Source: Vulcanimicrobiota bacterium (GTDB lineage Bacteria > Vulcanimicrobiota > Xenobia > Xenobiales > JADMJV01). From it: 52,368 nt of DNA. Positions within the stretch are counted from its first letter, which is position 1; each line of letters begins with the position of its first letter. Where the stretch lies: NCBI GenBank assembly GCA_023447635.1, contig JAEXNA010000232.1, positions 1-52,368 on the forward strand, read 5' to 3'. Below, in pieces: positions 50,902 through 52,368 of the stretch. Both the position numbers and the translations under genes were made by a program. The notes beneath the pieces were generated by a model, which saw nothing but the letters and a program-made list of their open reading frames with translations, was not told the origin of the DNA and ran no database searches.

Positions 50902-51306
50902 CTATCGTCGGGGGCGTCGCCAGGACACGGTCTTGTGCGGCGCCACCTCGATATAGACGAAGCCATCTCCGATACTTTCTGGAGCCTGTTCGCCTCGCTG
51001 GCGGCAGGCTTCTTGCTTGAGAGCCAGGCGCTCGTCGTTGGCGCGGACGACTCTGGCGTGGCCCTGCACCATGATCCCGATCATCTCGTCGGCCTGGCGA
51101 CCGTTCTCCCAGAGCATGGAGACCTGGGGGTTGCGCTCGATGTTCCGGATTTTTTGGGTCCCATCTCTGCAGCCGCTGATCAGGCGGTCCTGGTAGAGGA
51201 AGTAGCCCAGGGGTACCGAGTGGGGGAAGCCGTCGGGTCCGACGGTGCTGAGGATCATCCACTGATCCTTGCGCTGGAGAAGCTCTTGGATTTCGCTATC
51301 GGTCAT
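50902..51306 (-). CDS. Pyridoxamine 5'-phosphate oxidase-like flavoprotein
   Basis: 134 residues, split beta-barrel fold of the PNPOx-like/F420-binding group. Motifs: MILSTVGPDGFPHSVPLGYFLYQDRLISGCRDGTQKIRNIERNPQVSMLWENG, then MVQGHARVV and FVYIEVAPHKTVSWRR. Such proteins bind FMN or F420 and act as reductases or cofactor-binding proteins; the specific reaction cannot be assigned. The short length argues against a true PdxH. The stop abuts that of the M30-like gene. Confidence 0.87.
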   Translation of the reverse strand: MTDSEIQELLQRKDQWMILSTVGPDGFPHSVPLGYFLYQDRLISGCRDGTQKIRNIERNPQVSMLWENGRQADEMIGIMVQGHARVVRANDERLALKQEACRQRGEQAPESIGDGFVYIEVAPHKTVSWRRPRR

Positions 51307-51597
51307 GGCGTTCGGGTTTGTGCTCGACGGTGTCGTGCCCTGGAAAACAAAGGAGCGGCCCGAAGACCGCTCCTTGTTCGGAGGAATCGTTGGTCAGCCC
51401 GAAGGCTTTAGAACGAACCCGCCCCTCCGAAAGCGGGCGATAAATGGCTACAAATAGCACCCACCTCCTTTCCTGCCGCGTTCATCGACAGCATGCGGAC
51501 CCTCGGGTCTCGCGACCCTACTCCCGCTTCACGACCTCACCAGGAGGACCGTGACGAACTTTTCCTCGAAAACCATATCAAACTGCGTCTCGCTGCG
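51307..51597 (-). other. Intergenic region with hairpins, no supported gene
   Basis: On the minus strand there is a possible promoter right after the BtuF-like gene (TTGACG near 51598, GATATG/ATATGG about 16-17 bp on) and a GGGTC-GCGA-GACCC hairpin (~51504-51517). An AAGGAGGTG purine run (51470-51462) has no start codon at proper distance. A terminator-like stem AAGGAGCGG/CCGCTCCTT (51375-51350) is followed by TGTTTT. It could be a small RNA unit or decayed sequence. Confidence 0.4.
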
Positions 51598-52368
51598 TCA
51601 ACGGGCTTTACCAGCCACAGGGTGAGCTTTTCGAAGCTCTTCGCTCAGGATCTTTAGCCCCTGCAAGACACGAGGGCTAGGATTGGTGAAGAGATCTCCG
51701 TCGAGCGCGATGACTTTGGTATCAACCCCCGCTCTGGCCAACAGTTTCGCGGCTGTGGAACTATCCGTGGGCTTGGCCGACGGCAGGATGATGATTCCGG
51801 GGCGTCGCTTCACCACGTCCTCGGGGTCGACCTGAAAGTAGCCCTTCTGGTCGGCGTAGGCGTTCTTTAGCCCGAGCTGTTGGAGCAGATCGTCGGGCAG
51901 CGAGTCGGTCCCCACGGTCATCAGGGGAGAGCCCCAGATTTCGATAAACACGGTCCTTGGTTCGTCCAGCCTGGCCACCTGGGAAAGCGAGTCCTCAAAG
52001 CGGCTGGCAGCGGCTTCGGCCGAGTCTGCGAGGCTCAGGCGGGGGCCCAGCAGGCGCAGATTGGCGCTGATGTCGCTCAGTCGTTTCGAGCGAAGTTCCA
52101 GCACGGGTAGCCCGAGCTTGCGGTACTTGGGGGCGTCGCCGTTGAACTCGCTATCGAGCACGACCAGGTCGGGACGCAACGAAAGCAATCGCTCGGGGTC
52201 GATGGTCTGGTCGCCCACTTTAGGAAGGCTTTGCACCTGGGCGGGAAAGTCGTCGTTGACCGTCACTCCCACCAGTCTCGGGCCGGCGCCGACTTCATAG
52301 AGAAGCTCGGTTGCGCTGGGTACCAGGGAGACGACCCCCCGCGGCGGGGGGGGCGGGGGGGGGGGGGG
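51598..52368 (-). CDS. BtuF-like ABC transporter substrate-binding protein (5' end cut)
   Basis: The frame continues through to the window edge; VVSLVPSATELLYEVGAGPRLVGVT is the conserved N-terminal segment of BtuF/FhuD-type periplasmic binding proteins. The internal GTG at 52272 is therefore not the start. Later motifs: PKVGDQTIDPERLLSLRPDLVVLDSE, the long linker helix (LSDISANLRLLGPRLSLADSAEAAASRFEDSL), PRTVFIEIWGSPLMTVG, and QVDPEDVVKRRPGIIILPS. The group binds vitamin B12 or ferric siderophores for import. The signal peptide and first residues lie outside or within a suspicious poly-G/poly-C run. Confidence 0.88.
   Translation of the reverse strand, partial: PPPPPPPPPRGVVSLVPSATELLYEVGAGPRLVGVTVNDDFPAQVQSLPKVGDQTIDPERLLSLRPDLVVLDSEFNGDAPKYRKLGLPVLELRSKRLSDISANLRLLGPRLSLADSAEAAASRFEDSLSQVARLDEPRTVFIEIWGSPLMTVGTDSLPDDLLQQLGLKNAYADQKGYFQVDPEDVVKRRPGIIILPSAKPTDSSTAAKLLARAGVDTKVIALDGDLFTNPSPRVLQGLKILSEELRKAHPVAGKAR
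52346..52368. other. Poly-G run at the end of the window
   Basis: 22 of the last 23 bases are G. In the BtuF-like frame this would encode a proline run where a signal peptide is expected, so it looks like a contig-end sequencing or assembly artefact. Confidence 0.6.

Noticed and set aside
51408..51464. 18-codon GTG frame on the minus strand after AAGGAGG
   Set aside because: The ribosome site overlaps the start codon itself, so initiation is not credible.
52346..52368. G-quadruplex or telomere-like end
   Set aside because: An uninterrupted G run at the very end of a contig inside a coding frame is more simply a sequencing or assembly artefact.

Overview
The window looks like a chromosomal segment of a high-GC, diderm (outer-membrane) bacterium of the Terrabacteria type. 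Three things point there. Two large outer-membrane porins carry an N-terminal SLH domain, a coiled coil and a C-terminal barrel (OmpM type). An LptC-LptB-LptF/G-like lipid export operon is present. A DUF3084 gene next to a YqgF/RuvX-like gene, a YlqD-family protein and an LmrA/YxaF-like TetR are families shared with Cyanobacteria and Firmicutes. My best but weak guess is a Vulcanimicrobiota (Eremiobacterota/WPS-2)-like or Armatimonadota-like lineage. No phage, transposase, rRNA, tRNA or CRISPR was seen. Both ends cut a gene, and the right end finishes in a poly-G run that looks like an assembly artefact.

Layout. 0-2.8 kb: M28 peptidase end, endonuclease IV and a metallo-beta-lactamase hydrolase, with a long imperfect inverted repeat between the first two. 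2.9-6.7 kb: a membrane-anchored HTH protein diverging from the Lpt operon, separated by a cluster of TGGACA-N3-TGTCCA palindromes. 6.8-14.8 kb: an AidB-like dehydrogenase, a FliA/WhiG-type sigma factor with a FlgM-like anti-sigma, DUF3084, a YqgF-like protein and two secreted beta-propeller paralogues; the terminator between the paralogues lies inside the signal-peptide codons of the second. 15-18.9 kb: secA and prfB, the latter with a programmed +1 frameshift. 19-25 kb: the two SLH porins. 25-30.5 kb: a PilZ protein, then S9 and DUF4344 peptidases bracketed by two arrays of the same 42-bp repeat, and a Gly-tailed protein. 30.7-35 kb: ECF sigma factor, a large anti-sigma-like membrane protein, a degenerate ABC ATPase and a secreted protein.

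35.2-43.5 kb is a dense signalling island: response regulator, FUS-like Ser/Tyr/Gly-repeat protein, YlqD protein, histidine kinase, SpoIIE-type phosphatase, a second regulator with a frameshift-broken kinase, and a KdpDE-like pair without a Kdp pump. Three transcription units in it share the motif GACACTTTnnGGAyA exactly 45 bp upstream of a -10-like hexamer, so they are probably co-regulated. This island is the best candidate for an undescribed system.

43.7-52.4 kb: a Thr-rich lipoprotein with a possible sigma-28-like promoter and a strongly folded 3' region, a TetR regulator with matched operators before itself and before the next gene, GDPD phosphodiesterase, DtxR/MntR-type metal regulator, several very small proteins, an ATP-grasp enzyme with a Lys/Ala tail, an M30-like metallopeptidase lipoprotein, a PNPOx-like flavoprotein and the end of a BtuF-like binding protein.
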